The notes beneath the pieces were generated by a model. The model was given only the letters and a program-made list of their open reading frames with translations. It was not told where the DNA came from and did not search any database. DNA of 64,000 nucleotides from Methanocorpusculaceae archaeon UBA425 (lineage in GTDB: Archaea > Halobacteriota > Methanomicrobia > Methanomicrobiales > Methanocorpusculaceae). Position 1 is the first letter of the stretch, and each line of letters starts with the position of its first letter. Location: contig DAWV01000021.1 in assembly GCA_002506085.1 (NCBI GenBank), forward strand, positions 1 through 64,000, in the 5' to 3' direction. Shown one piece after another: positions 24,418-32,998 of this stretch. The translations under genes were made by a program, and so were the position numbers.

Positions 24418-25053
24418 ATGTCAATAGGAATTGGTGAAAATCTAACTGAGTCTTTTGGATATGCAAAAGACAAAATCGCAGGTGATATCGGTACCTGGAT
24501 TATTCTGGCAATACTGGGTATTATCCCGATCGTGAACTTAATCGTCGTCGGTACCTTCCTGAAGATTTACCGCGGCGAGGCTCCGAAACTGGAAAACATC
24601 GGAAAATCCTTTGTTGACGGTCTTCTTGCAATTATCATCTCTATTATCTATATGATTATCCCGACGATTCTTGCAATATTCATTGGCGCCTTCCTTGTGT
24701 TTAATCCGGTTGCCGGTCCGTTATCGATCTTTGAGGGACTTACGCCCGTAGGTGTTGTGCTCATCGTCGTATGTATTGCTTTATTCATTCTGTTTAGCCT
24801 TCTGCTGACTCCGGCACTGATTAACTTTGCCCGGAACGGGTTTGGCGCAGCATTCAGCTTTGGTAAAATATTCGGCATGGTTTCAAAGGCAGGCTGGCTC
24901 AAATACATTCTTTCGGTTATCATCCTCGGAATCATCATGAGTATCATCTGTCTGCTCGAATTGATACCGTTCATTGGATTTATCATTATGATTATTCTCT
25001 TACCGTTCCTCACCTGCTGGTCTTCCAGATTCTGTGCAAACATCTTTGAGTAA
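24418..25053 (+). CDS. DUF4013 membrane protein, paralogue 4
   Basis: 211 residues from the ATG at 24418 (MSIGIGENLTESFGYAKDKI). Family marks are RGEAPKLENIGKSFVDG and NFARNGFGAAFSFGKIFGM, ending in CANIFE. Unlike the other copies it has no clear ribosome site before the ATG. It is separated from the others by the zinc-ribbon TM2 gene. A T-run at about 25068-25078 is a probable terminator. Function unknown. Confidence 0.84.
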   Translation: MSIGIGENLTESFGYAKDKIAGDIGTWIILAILGIIPIVNLIVVGTFLKIYRGEAPKLENIGKSFVDGLLAIIISIIYMIIPTILAIFIGAFLVFNPVAGPLSIFEGLTPVGVVLIVVCIALFILFSLLLTPALINFARNGFGAAFSFGKIFGMVSKAGWLKYILSVIILGIIMSIICLLELIPFIGFIIMIILLPFLTCWSSRFCANIFE

Positions 25054-25846
25054 AAATATCCCATAATCTTTTTTTTTATTAGGTGTTATGCGGGTGTGCC
25101 CGCAGTGAAAAAAACAGACGTACGTATGAGATGTACTTCGATTTCGAGTACGGGGAGGGAAACGGGAGCGGGTATCAGTTCTCCAAAATATATCCGTCCG
25201 TTATCCCTCCTGCTCTTCATGTATCCATATATGCATGTATATGAATCAGAAAAAAACCCTACCCCGGGTAAAACTACGTCCGGACGTAAAGAGATAGGTA
25301 TTTAGGTATATATTTACATAAAGGCGTTTTCTCTCTCTCTCTCTCTCTCTCTTCTGTACTAAAAAAAGAATATAATATATATATAGAAAAATAAAGTCAT
25401 TGTTGAGCAATTTTTCTTCCCGTAGTTACTTACTTACGGACCCACTCTCCCCCCCCTATCCTTTTTTTTCAACACATATACATATCTGCATAGGGAATAT
25501 TTTCCAGCCGAAATATCGGCCCGTTGGACGGAAAGAGCGGATATCGATGATAAATACACCCGCTGCGAACCTTTTTTTCTGCCTTCGCCCGGTGAAAGTG
25601 TGTGCAAAAATCAAGGGAGTTCCACTCGCAAATTGGTTTTTCGATTTCAAAATGACCTCTCGAGAGGCTGGTTTGATAGGATTTTAATAAGGGATTTTAA
25701 AAAAACAGGGTAAAGTAAAATGGAAAGGAAATACAGTGATTACAGGACTATGGTGTTTAATGGTATGTTTTGTGTAGATCGAGGTTAGGTGTTATATTAT
25801 TAAGAAGAGATATAGCTATCAATTGAATTTACAGGAGGAAAAAATA
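25054..25846. other. Long AT-rich intergenic stretch with microsatellite
   Basis: No gene is supported. It holds a partial dispersed-repeat match (GAGATGTACTTCGATTTCGAGTACGG around 25130, split by mismatches), a (TC)n tract at 25330-25352, a TATA-rich run near 25369-25385, and pyrimidine-rich runs near 25440-25470. The base composition differs from the coding neighbours. Confidence 0.5.
25330..25352 (+). repeat. (TC)n microsatellite
   Basis: About eleven uninterrupted TC units in non-coding DNA between the DUF4013 array and the DUF7000 gene. Such a tract can change length by slippage; no promoter element is obviously spaced by it. Confidence 0.85.
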
Positions 25847-26335
25847 ATGAATTTCGATCAGAATCTTTTAATGACATATAAGAAATTATTACAGACTACG
25901 GAATTGGAAAAAAGTTATCAGGAGTTTCTAAGACTCTTCCGGTTTTTACGAGTGGAACTCGAAAAAGAACTGAGAGAATATCGGTTTCAGGGAAATATTG
26001 TGGAGAACGGTATGGATTATTCATATTTTCAGTTTACAAATGATACCTTGAAACAGAAAGGATTGAAAATAGCGGTTACTTTTATCCATAGGGATTTCCA
26101 ATTTGAAGTTTGGCTTTCCGGATTCAACCGAAAAGTTCAATGTAACTATTATGAACTGCTGAAAAATGCTCAACAGCCTTTTTTGTTGACCAGTGATCCT
26201 AATAGAAGTGATTATATTTTGCGAATTCCATTGGATCAAACTCTGGATTTATCTGATGGAAAGCGTGTGCTTTCTGAAATTAAGCATGCTTCATTAAGAC
26301 TTTTGGGATATATTGAGAACTTTGAAGCGGCGTAA
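25847..26335 (+). CDS. DUF7000 family protein
   Basis: 162 residues from the ATG at 25847, which follows GGAGG with about eight bases spacing; a GAG-rich 8-codon longer reading from 25823 includes that site. The pattern DYSYFQFTNDTLKQKGLKIAVTFIHRDFQFEVWLSGFNRKVQ matches my memory of the DUF7000 family, mainly seen in Bacteroidota and Firmicutes. No function is known. Codon use is markedly AT-rich compared with the neighbouring genes, and the gene stands alone between repeat-rich intergenic regions, which suggests horizontal acquisition. Confidence 0.7.
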   Translation: MNFDQNLLMTYKKLLQTTELEKSYQEFLRLFRFLRVELEKELREYRFQGNIVENGMDYSYFQFTNDTLKQKGLKIAVTFIHRDFQFEVWLSGFNRKVQCNYYELLKNAQQPFLLTSDPNRSDYILRIPLDQTLDLSDGKRVLSEIKHASLRLLGYIENFEAA

Positions 26336-26696
26336 ACTCCGGTTTGCAGGGTAAGGAATTAGGATAGGAGTTACGCGGGGGTGCTCCCAATCCTGAAACC
26401 GAAGTACATCCAAAAATCCATAACGGTAATCCCGGGTTCACTCAAAAGTATCGCCCCGCCTCCTCCCGCACCATACCCGAAGAAGAAAGGGGGGCGCAAA
26501 ACGACAGCGGGTGTACTCGAAGGCTTCGCCCCGTGCTCGCGCAAAGGGGGGGGGAAGGGGGGCACAATACGACGGCGGGTGTACTCGAAGGCTTCGCCCC
26601 TACGTGGCAGCCCGCCCCATCCGAATCGGGCCCTCACCAACCCCGCGTACGTTCTATTTAAAAAACATGATTACCGAATCCTCCCAATACTATACC
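26336..26696. repeat. Intergenic repeat island before the DtxR-type gene
   Basis: 26385-26435 carries, inverted, the block that at 2712-2750 reads TTACCGTTATGGATTTTTGG plus ATGTAC; 26495-26616 is the long inverted repeat partner of 2472-2597. The last part (26640-26696) holds the promoter of the regulator, with TATTTAAA at 26655-26662. Confidence 0.7.
26495..26616 (-). repeat. Long dispersed repeat, copy 2
   Basis: Inverted partner of 2472-2597. Two tandem subunits each read, on the plus strand, CGACRGCGGGTGTACTCGAA followed by GGCTTCGCCCC; differences lie mostly in the length of G-runs. Confidence 0.8.
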
Positions 26697-27101
26697 ATGG
26701 ATCCAATTCCGCAGGCATCATATAATCACCGCCTCACCATGAAAGAAGAAGATTACCTCGAGGCAATTTTCAATGTATCCCTTGTGAAAGGATATGCAAA
26801 GAGCCGTGACGTGGCAGAGGAACTCAATGTCGGCCCTTCGTCTGTCGGAGAAATGTTTGCGAAGCTGGATAAAAAAGGACTCGTTGTCTACCGGAAATAT
26901 GAAGGGGTAACCCTGACCGAACCGGGAAAAATCATCGCCGGGCAGGTTAAATTCCGGCATGACATCCTGGTCGATTTTCTGGAAATCGTTGGGGTCCCCG
27001 AACCGTTTGCCAGCAAGGATGCCTGTTTTATGGAACATGAACTAAGCACAGTCACCATCCAGAAAATCAGGGAATTCGTCGCTGCAAAAAAACAGAAATA
27101 A
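26697..27101 (+). CDS. DtxR/MntR-type metal-dependent regulator
   Basis: 134 residues. The winged helix is at about residues 14-75: MKEEDYLEAIFNVS, AKSRDVAEELNVGPSSVGEMFAKLDKKGLVVYRKYEGVTLTEPG. The metal-binding dimerisation domain follows (RHDILVDFLEIVGV...DACFMEHELS), with the usual H and C-x-x-EHE residues. There is no SH3-like third domain. I chose the ATG at 26697 because the TATA box at 26655-26662 would put the transcript start near 26683; an ATG at 26667 lies too close to it. The convergent feo operon next door and an iron-box-like palindrome at feoA point to iron as the signal; manganese is an alternative. Confidence 0.9.
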   Translation: MDPIPQASYNHRLTMKEEDYLEAIFNVSLVKGYAKSRDVAEELNVGPSSVGEMFAKLDKKGLVVYRKYEGVTLTEPGKIIAGQVKFRHDILVDFLEIVGVPEPFASKDACFMEHELSTVTIQKIREFVAAKKQK

Positions 27102-27107
27102 GATCAT

Positions 27108-27308
27108 TCATTTTTGGTTATTCTTACACACGCTGCAGCTTTTACAGGATTTTCCCCCGCAGCTGCAGGCTTCCCCCCTCAGATTCTTTTTTATCGCCCA
27201 CAGGAAAAGAAGAACGATTCCTGCGGCAATAAGAAAAAAGAGAAGTGTCCAGAACTCCTCAGGCAAAACCAAGAAGAACACCTCCCTGATAGATGATGAA
27301 GGAAACAA
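27108..27308 (-). CDS. FeoB-associated Cys-rich membrane protein
   Basis: 66 residues in the longest reading: one membrane helix ([21 protein letters not shown]) and the cysteine cluster [19 protein letters not shown] at the C-terminus, typical of small proteins after feoB. The start is uncertain. The ATG at 27308 lies 50 bp inside feoB; a TTG at 27272, right after GGGAGGTG, looks like the better translation start and would give a 54-residue protein. It probably helps assemble or regulate FeoB. Confidence 0.8.
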   Translation of the reverse strand: MFPSSSIREVFFLVLPEEFWTLLFFLIAAGIVLLFLWAIKKNLRGEACSCGGKSCKSCSVCKNNQK

Positions 27309-29208
27309 TCCCGGCGATTACGCACATCCCGACCGCAGCAAGCCCGGTGAGTTTCCAGGAACCTGTCTCCTGTTTTATCGTGAACATTGCGGCAAGGCAA
27401 GGCATGTAAAGCAGGATGAAGACCATAAACGAGTATGCCGAAAGCGGCGTGAACACATTCATGAGCACATCTCCCAGCGCCTCATCGCCAACTCCATACA
27501 GCGTCCCGAATGCTCCGACCACGACCTCCTTTGCGAGAAGACCCATCAGGATTGCAACTCCCGCCTCGGCAAATCCGAACCCGAGAGGTGCGAATACCGG
27601 GGCAATCGCGGAACCGGCCATACCTATCAGCGATTCTGACGAGGCATACTCCACACCGAACGGAAGGGAGGCAAGGAGCCACATCAGAAGGACTGCCGGG
27701 AAGATGATGACACCGGCTTTCCGAAGAAATTCCCAGGAACGTTCCCCTGCATGGATAAGCACACCCTTAATGGTCGGGAGCCTGTAGGGCGGCATCTCAA
27801 GGACGAATGCCGAAGACTCGCCTTTGAAAAGTGTTTTACGAAGCAGGAGACCTGTTGTCAGTGCAACCAGTATGCCGAGCAGATAGAGCGAAAACATGAC
27901 CAGTCCCTGCGACCAGCCGGCAAAGAAAATGCCGACCAGAAGCAGATAAACCGGCAGTCTGGCTCCGCATGACATGAACGGGGTGATGAGAATCGTCAGG
28001 TATCTTTCACGTTTTGTTTCGAGCGTTCGTGCCGCCATAATTGCCGGAACACTGCAGCCGAATCCGAGAATCATCGGGATGAACGATTTCCCGTGAAGAC
28101 CGAGCTTGTGCATGATTCTATCCATAATGACGGCTACACGGGCAAGGTATCCCGAGTCTTCAAGAATCGCCAGGAGCAAAAACAGCAGGAAGATGTTCGG
28201 CAGGAAAACAATGACTGAACCGAAACCTCCGATGATTCCATTACAGACTAATGAGGTGACCCATTCGGGAGCCAGGCTCGCTGCAAGTCCGGCTGCCGCC
28301 AATTCTGACAGGATTCCGAATCCCTGATCAATCAGGTCCATGATTGGTGCGCCGAGGGTAAAGACGATCTGGAATGTCAGATACATAATCCCGAGAAAAA
28401 TCGGGAATCCGAACCATTTGCTCGTTATGATTCTATCGATTCTTTCCGACTGGTTCTTTTTGCCGGCTTCCATGCGGCTGACTGCTTCATGAAGAACGCC
28501 TGCGATGTATCCATATCTCTGGTCGGCAAAGACTTCCTGGGGATTCGTGCCGAAGACGTCGGTAATGTGTTTTCTGACAGTTTCAATCTGACTGTCATCG
28601 GAGCCGTGTATCAGGGTCTGAACCGCGGTCCAGCGTGATCCGGTTTTTTTCTCCGTTTCTGCGATGTGTTCCTCGAGTTCGCGATTATAGCGGATACTTT
28701 TTTTTGAAGGAGCTGGTCGTGCGAGAATCTCTTTGATGAGTTTATCTTTACCTGTATCATCGATTGCCTCGATTTTCACGACCGGGATGCCGAGCATTTC
28801 CGATAGAAGCTTTGTGTTGATGACAATCCCTTCGGAATCGGCATACCTGTTCATGTTGAGTGCAAGGACGAGCGGGAGTCCGAGTTCGATCAGCTGAATT
28901 GTCACATAGAGATTTCTCTCCAGGTGACCTGCGTCAACGATGTTGACGACCACATCGGGTTTTTCATTCTGAAGATAGGTTACGGCGATTTCCTCTTCAA
29001 GGGACCTGCCGCTTAAACTATATGTTCCCGGGAGGTCGACGATTTCCAGTGTCGTGTCGTCATAGACGGTTCGTCCTTCTTTTCGTTCAACAGTGACGGT
29101 TTTTCCCGGCCAGTTTCCGACATGATGACGCATACCGGTTAAATTATTGAACAGGGTCGTTTTCCCGCAGTTCGGGTTCCCTGCCAAAGCCACGGTTATT
29201 TTTTTCAT
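27259..29208 (-). CDS. feoB: Ferrous iron transporter FeoB
   Basis: 649 residues. The N-terminal GTPase domain shows G1 GNPNCGKT at residues 10-17, G3 DLPGTYSL near 59, and G4 NMNR near 118. A spacer region follows, then about eight to ten membrane segments with [20 protein letters not shown] and [17 protein letters not shown], the two Gate-domain motifs carrying the conserved cysteines. It imports Fe2+. It is co-transcribed with feoA, whose stop overlaps its start by 4 bp. The second Gate motif ([16 protein letters not shown]) is present, so the protein looks intact. Confidence 0.96.
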   Translation of the reverse strand: MKKITVALAGNPNCGKTTLFNNLTGMRHHVGNWPGKTVTVERKEGRTVYDDTTLEIVDLPGTYSLSGRSLEEEIAVTYLQNEKPDVVVNIVDAGHLERNLYVTIQLIELGLPLVLALNMNRYADSEGIVINTKLLSEMLGIPVVKIEAIDDTGKDKLIKEILARPAPSKKSIRYNRELEEHIAETEKKTGSRWTAVQTLIHGSDDSQIETVRKHITDVFGTNPQEVFADQRYGYIAGVLHEAVSRMEAGKKNQSERIDRIITSKWFGFPIFLGIMYLTFQIVFTLGAPIMDLIDQGFGILSELAAAGLAASLAPEWVTSLVCNGIIGGFGSVIVFLPNIFLLFLLLAILEDSGYLARVAVIMDRIMHKLGLHGKSFIPMILGFGCSVPAIMAARTLETKRERYLTILITPFMSCGARLPVYLLLVGIFFAGWSQGLVMFSLYLLGILVALTTGLLLRKTLFKGESSAFVLEMPPYRLPTIKGVLIHAGERSWEFLRKAGVIIFPAVLLMWLLASLPFGVEYASSESLIGMAGSAIAPVFAPLGFGFAEAGVAILMGLLAKEVVVGAFGTLYGVGDEALGDVLMNVFTPLSAYSFMVFILLYMPCLAAMFTIKQETGSWKLTGLAAVGMCVIAGIVSFIIYQGGVLLGFA

Positions 29209-29450
29209 GCTGCGACCACTTTGATGTCTGCTGCGTCTTCTTTTCTAATGGCAAGCTGGCAGCCCCTAACTGATATAATCATGGGGTCTCCGAGAGGAGC
29301 GAATCCGGTCACATTCACGCAGGAGCCGCGGGTTAGTCCGAGTTCCAGGAGTCTGCTTTGAAATCCATTGTTCGTTCCATTGGTAAATCCAATAACTGAT
29401 GCCGAACTTCCTGACGGAATGTCACAGAGTCTGACTGATTCATTTTGCAT
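29205..29450 (-). CDS. feoA: FeoA family protein
   Basis: 81 residues, SH3-like fold. The patterns [58 protein letters not shown] are typical of FeoA. It supports FeoB function. TATA-like ATTTATGT (minus strand, 29480-29473) is 27 bases from the ATG, so the mRNA is probably leaderless. A palindrome lies between them. Confidence 0.93.
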   Translation of the reverse strand: MQNESVRLCDIPSGSSASVIGFTNGTNNGFQSRLLELGLTRGSCVNVTGFAPLGDPMIISVRGCQLAIRKEDAADIKVVAA

Positions 29451-29467
29451 AGTAGTTGATTTACTAT
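29449..29467. promoter_or_regulatory. Iron-box-like palindrome at the feoA start
   Basis: ATAGTA (29449-29454) and TACTAT (29462-29467) form a perfect inverted repeat of 6-bp arms around 7 bp, 19 bp in total, the size of DtxR/IdeR operators. It touches the feoA start codon (29450-29448) and lies between it and the TATA box at 29473-29480, where bound regulator would block transcription start. Confidence 0.6.
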
Positions 29468-29628
29468 TCGGAACATAAATCCCGGAGCCGGAGAATGTGG
29501 GGTTGTTATAAGCAGTACGAAATAGTTTTGGGAGATTTCTGAAAAACCGGAATTCTGCGCAAACCGCGACCGGAATGATTCGATACAGACATCGCTTTTA
29601 TGCCGCACGTCCTATAGTATTTAGTATC

Positions 29629-29823
29629 ATGACAAGCGGGAACATTCGAAGCAATATTCACCCCGGGGATGCTGTGGCAATAATTCTGAAAAAAGATCAG
29701 CCAACCGGAGAGCTGACTTTCGGGCGGGTCGCAGATATTCTGACAAACTCCCAAAATCACCCGCACGGGATTAAAGTCCGGCTCACCGACGGTCAGGTCG
29801 GACGGGTTCAGCAGGTTTACTGA
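29629..29823 (+). CDS. YwbE family protein
   Basis: 64 residues from the ATG at 29629. The sequence SGNIRSNIHPGDAVAIILKKDQPTGELTFGRVADILTNS plus HPHGIKVRLTDGQVGRV is the whole YwbE/DUF2196 domain, a small beta-barrel of unknown function found in many bacteria and archaea. An upstream reading from 29575 adds unrelated residues. Its 3' end overlaps the convergent DUF89 gene by 7 bp. Confidence 0.88.
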   Translation: MTSGNIRSNIHPGDAVAIILKKDQPTGELTFGRVADILTNSQNHPHGIKVRLTDGQVGRVQQVY

Positions 29824-30674
29824 CGCCGGAGAATCGCTATCAGATCTCCCTTTTTTGCACCGACATTACGACCGACCGGTTCGCATTTTACCATCATCAG
29901 ATAGGCAATCGGTGTTTTTATGGTATATTCGGTCAGGCTTTCGTAATTTGCAAGACCTTTGGCGATGATAAGCGTAGCTTTCGAAACGGCATCGGAAACG
30001 TCCTGCGGGAAATAGGTTGGATGAGCGCCGAGCTGCGCCCCGCCGCCCGAATGATATAACGCATCGGCGGCTTCTTCAAGATGGATATCGGCCGCCTCTT
30101 TTAGGGTTACGTCATTCAGCATGGGCTTTTCCTTGACGACGATGGTCACCTCCGACCCATTTTTCCTCAGCGCTTCGCAGAATAATTTGTCGAAGATGAC
30201 CTCCCCGCAGTTATCGGTGAAGTAAACGACGCGGTCTGCAAGCTGAAAGAACTCGTCCGAGTCATCCAGAGCCAGACCCTTCGCAAACATTTTTTCAAAG
30301 AATGCCGCAAAATCCGTAGCAACTTCATGCCCGGTCACGCCGTAATCCATGGAATTCCCAAGGATGGAAGCAACCATATAATCATGGAGCGTGAGGAGCC
30401 GGGGTGAGACCGTATCAACTATCCGCCCTGCAATCTCATTATCCCGGATTTTTATCTCAGAATACGGATCGGATGTGCCGATTTCCGCATAGCAGCACCG
30501 GTGAACCCGACCTGCGACAACAGCAGCCCCGAGATTTCTTCCAGCAAAGGAATCATAAATCATCGTGCATTTTTCGGTAACGGCATCAAGTAATGCTTCG
30601 TCTTTTGTCACGAGGCGGGACTGACCCCGGATTTTCGTCAGGAGGCAGCTTCTGCATTCCGGTGCTAATTGCAT
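29817..30674 (-). CDS. DUF89 / ARMT1-like phosphatase family protein
   Basis: 285 residues. It starts with the Cys-containing LAPECRSCLLTKIRGQSRLV pattern of the archaeal DUF89 branch. The metal-binding active-site motif YFTDNCGEVIFDKLF is near residue 150, and MVKCEPVG and GANKG-like NVGAKKGDLI follow at the C-terminus. Family members are metal-dependent damage-control phosphatases; the actual substrate here is not known. The gene is 22 bp away from the tRNA-Pro on the same strand. Confidence 0.88.
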   Translation of the reverse strand: MQLAPECRSCLLTKIRGQSRLVTKDEALLDAVTEKCTMIYDSFAGRNLGAAVVAGRVHRCCYAEIGTSDPYSEIKIRDNEIAGRIVDTVSPRLLTLHDYMVASILGNSMDYGVTGHEVATDFAAFFEKMFAKGLALDDSDEFFQLADRVVYFTDNCGEVIFDKLFCEALRKNGSEVTIVVKEKPMLNDVTLKEAADIHLEEAADALYHSGGGAQLGAHPTYFPQDVSDAVSKATLIIAKGLANYESLTEYTIKTPIAYLMMVKCEPVGRNVGAKKGDLIAILRRQ

Positions 30675-30695
30675 AAAATACTCTCTAAAACAGTA

Positions 30696-30768
30696 TGGGG
30701 CCGCCGCGATTTGAACGCGGGTCAGAAGACCCCCAGTCTCCTAGGATGCCAGGCTACCCTACGGCCCC
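30696..30768 (-). tRNA. tRNA-Pro (anticodon GGG)
   Basis: Acceptor stem GGGGCCG pairs with CGGCCCC, discriminator A. Anticodon stem GGAGA/TCTTC closes the loop CTGGGGG with anticodon GGG. The T arm is CCGCG-TTCAAAT-CGCGG. CCA is not encoded. No intron. Confidence 0.93.
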
Positions 30769-30920
30769 CCATTGCTCTCAGTATATTAGACGTCCGCTCT
30801 TTATTAAGTTACGGTTTTGCCGTTGATTATCCGAGAGTCTGTCAAATCGATATGTCGATTCGCCGGACAGATTCCCATAATCAGATGCTATTTATCTACT
30901 CCCGGGAAATAATTACTCTC

Positions 30921-31283
30921 ATGACACTTACACCGAAAGATGCTCTTCTGCGCTATCATCTTGCCGAGCGGCTGAAACTCGACATTATGATGATAGCCCA
31001 CCAGTATGTAACGATTACCTCGCTGAAAAAAGAGGAAAAAGCAGGTGCAAAAACCGTGTTAATCGCATTGACTGATATTCTCGCAGCCGACTGCGATGCC
31101 GCGGCTAAGCAGACCGGTGCCGAAGAATTCAATCAGGCATCCGCGGTTTTACTCGACGTGATGGATCTTGCCGGATCGAACCAGTTCGGTCTTGCGTCCG
31201 AGAAAGCCGGTGAAGCTATGACTCCAATTACCACCGTTGCCGCCGGAGCATTTGCGGTGCTGAGCGAAAATGCCCTCGTCTGA
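30921..31283 (+). CDS. Conserved-looking hypothetical protein, nitroreductase partner
   Basis: 120 residues from the ATG at 30921; the frame stays open upstream but that part overlaps the tRNA region and is not protein-like. The sequence is mostly helical (LLRYHLAERLKLDIMMIAHQYV, AKTVLIALTDILAADCDAAAK). I do not recognise the family. Its end overlaps the nitroreductase start by 14 bp, so the two are probably translated together. Confidence 0.7.
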   Translation: MTLTPKDALLRYHLAERLKLDIMMIAHQYVTITSLKKEEKAGAKTVLIALTDILAADCDAAAKQTGAEEFNQASAVLLDVMDLAGSNQFGLASEKAGEAMTPITTVAAGAFAVLSENALV

Positions 31284-31797
31284 ATTCAGGAATTTTCTCT
31301 CGACAAGGTTCTCGGTCCGCGAATACGAGTCAGGCTGCCTCACGAAAGAGGAGAAGGATTATATGCTCGCGGCTGCGGCATTTGCGCCGACCGCGGGCAA
31401 CCGCGAAGCCTGGGATGTCGTTATCGTTTCAGATGAAGGTCAGCTGGAAGCACTGGGTGACGCTGCCGGAAACCAGCATCAGATCCCGGATTCCGGCTGT
31501 GCGTTTGTCGTCTGCGCAAACTATGTCCGGTCAATGTCCAGATATGGAGAACGCGGAATTCTCTACGGAGTTCAGGATGCCACGATTATTACAACATATT
31601 TGATGCTCGCGGCCCATGCTCTTCAGCTGCATACCTGCTGGGTAGGACAGTTCGATGAGGAAGAGGTCAAAGAGACTCTCGACCTGCCGAAACATATCCG
31701 TCCGGTTGCGATTCTCGTTGTTGGCAGAGGTATGCCGCCGGAGTCCCGCCCTGAGCGTATGGACCCGGACGAGCATGTCCATTATGATGTCTGGTAG
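31270..31797 (+). CDS. Nitroreductase family protein
   Basis: 175 residues, a compact FMN-dependent nitroreductase. FMN-contact elements are STRFSVREYES at the N-terminus, APTAGNREAW near residue 40, ILYGVQDATIITTYLMLAAHALQLHTCWVG at about 97-126, and VVGRGMP near the C-terminus. It probably reduces a flavin- or quinone-like substrate with NAD(P)H; the natural substrate is unknown. It overlaps the preceding hypothetical gene. Confidence 0.9.
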   Translation: MPSSEFRNFLSTRFSVREYESGCLTKEEKDYMLAAAAFAPTAGNREAWDVVIVSDEGQLEALGDAAGNQHQIPDSGCAFVVCANYVRSMSRYGERGILYGVQDATIITTYLMLAAHALQLHTCWVGQFDEEEVKETLDLPKHIRPVAILVVGRGMPPESRPERMDPDEHVHYDVW

Positions 31798-31851
31798 ACA
31801 TTCAGACTATTTTTTTCCGGATGTAACGGACAGCAGAAAGATTGTGTTTTT

Positions 31852-32913
31852 ATGCGAGATGAAACAGATCCGGAGATGATTCGAAGAGAGAAATATACAT
31901 ATATCTTTGATAAAGTAACGAATTCGAATCAGATTCGCGAGGGCGTCTTACTGGCGGAGAATACGTCCGGAGATTTTTCGTTCTGCAGGGAATATGGCGG
32001 TAAGACTGCGGATTCGCCTTTGCTTATGGCGAGTATCACAAAATTGTTTACGACTGCCTGTATTCTGGCTTTACACGGGCAGGGCCGGTAGTCGCTTGAT
32101 GATAAGGTCGCCGGTTATTTTGACAAGGATATGGTAACCGGTCTGCATGTCTATTTTGGCCGGGAATATTCTTTTGACCTGACGATAGCCGATTTATTGT
32201 TTCAGGTAAGCGGGCTGCCGGATATTTTCACAGAAGGAAAGGACAACTATAAGAATCGCGCCATACATGAGGATTTTTCCCTTACATTCGATGAACTGGT
32301 TCTGTCAGTGAAGAAATTACAGCCTCATTTTGCACCGCGCACTTCGGGAAAAGCTTTCTATGCTGATATAAACTTTGATCTGCTTGGAGAGATTATAGAA
32401 AAAGTTACCTGTTCCTCCCTGGCAGAAGCATATACCCGGTTCATATTCGAACCATTGGGACTGAAAAACACGTATCTCCCGGAATCTGATGCGGATTTTA
32501 TACCGAATATCTATTATAAAAATACATCCCTGTATCGCCCGGAAATAATCCGGAGCAGCCGTGCAAGCGGGGGCTGTATTTCCACTGCCCGGGAACTGAT
32601 GATTTTTATGAAGGCGTTTTTCGGAGGAAAACTGTTTGATAAAGATATTCCGGATTCGCTGCCGGGATGTAACAGACTTCAGTTTTCCATGGGTCCCGTA
32701 TGCTACGGCTGCGGGTATATGAGAATTCCCTTAAGGGGATGGATAACTTTTTTCAGGGACAGGGGGGAGGCTGCGGGGCATAGTGGGTCGACAGGTTCCT
32801 TTGCTTTTTACTATCCGGAAAAAGATATGTTTTTTGCGGGCGATCTGAACCAGATGGGTAATTCTGCACTTCCAATCCGGCTCGTGATAAAACTCGCTCT
32901 GGTGACTGAATAA
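31852..32913 (+). pseudogene. Beta-lactamase-fold serine hydrolase, broken by in-frame TAG
   Basis: One frame codes for a serine hydrolase of class C beta-lactamase type, interrupted only by TAG at 32089-32091. The upstream part has the nucleophile motif SITK (S61, K64); the downstream part starts with SLDDKVAGYFDK, which normally continues the same segment, and holds FYADINFDLLGEII (Tyr motif) and GHSGSTGSFAFYYP (the third motif). A single C-to-T change of CAG would create this TAG. Total length without the stop would be 353 residues. Without readthrough the upstream product of 79 residues is inactive. Role unknown; such enzymes are often peptidases or esterases. Confidence 0.8.
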
Positions 32914-32998
32914 TTCCGGGGTTCGGCACTCGGCGCTCCGCGTGAATTCCTATGGAACCGGGATTAAAAATAGGAAGATAGTGAGATGCCGCTGTCAT

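Noticed and set aside
25096..25687. Two short open frames in the gap before the DUF7000 gene
   Set aside because: Low-complexity content and no start signals. Nothing recognisable except the end of the second, which resembles no family I know.
31852..32913. Pyrrolysine readthrough of the TAG at 32089
   Set aside because: No tRNA-Pyl or pyl genes are in the window, and serine hydrolases of this type are not known pyrrolysine proteins. A nonsense mutation is simpler. I cannot exclude pyl genes elsewhere.
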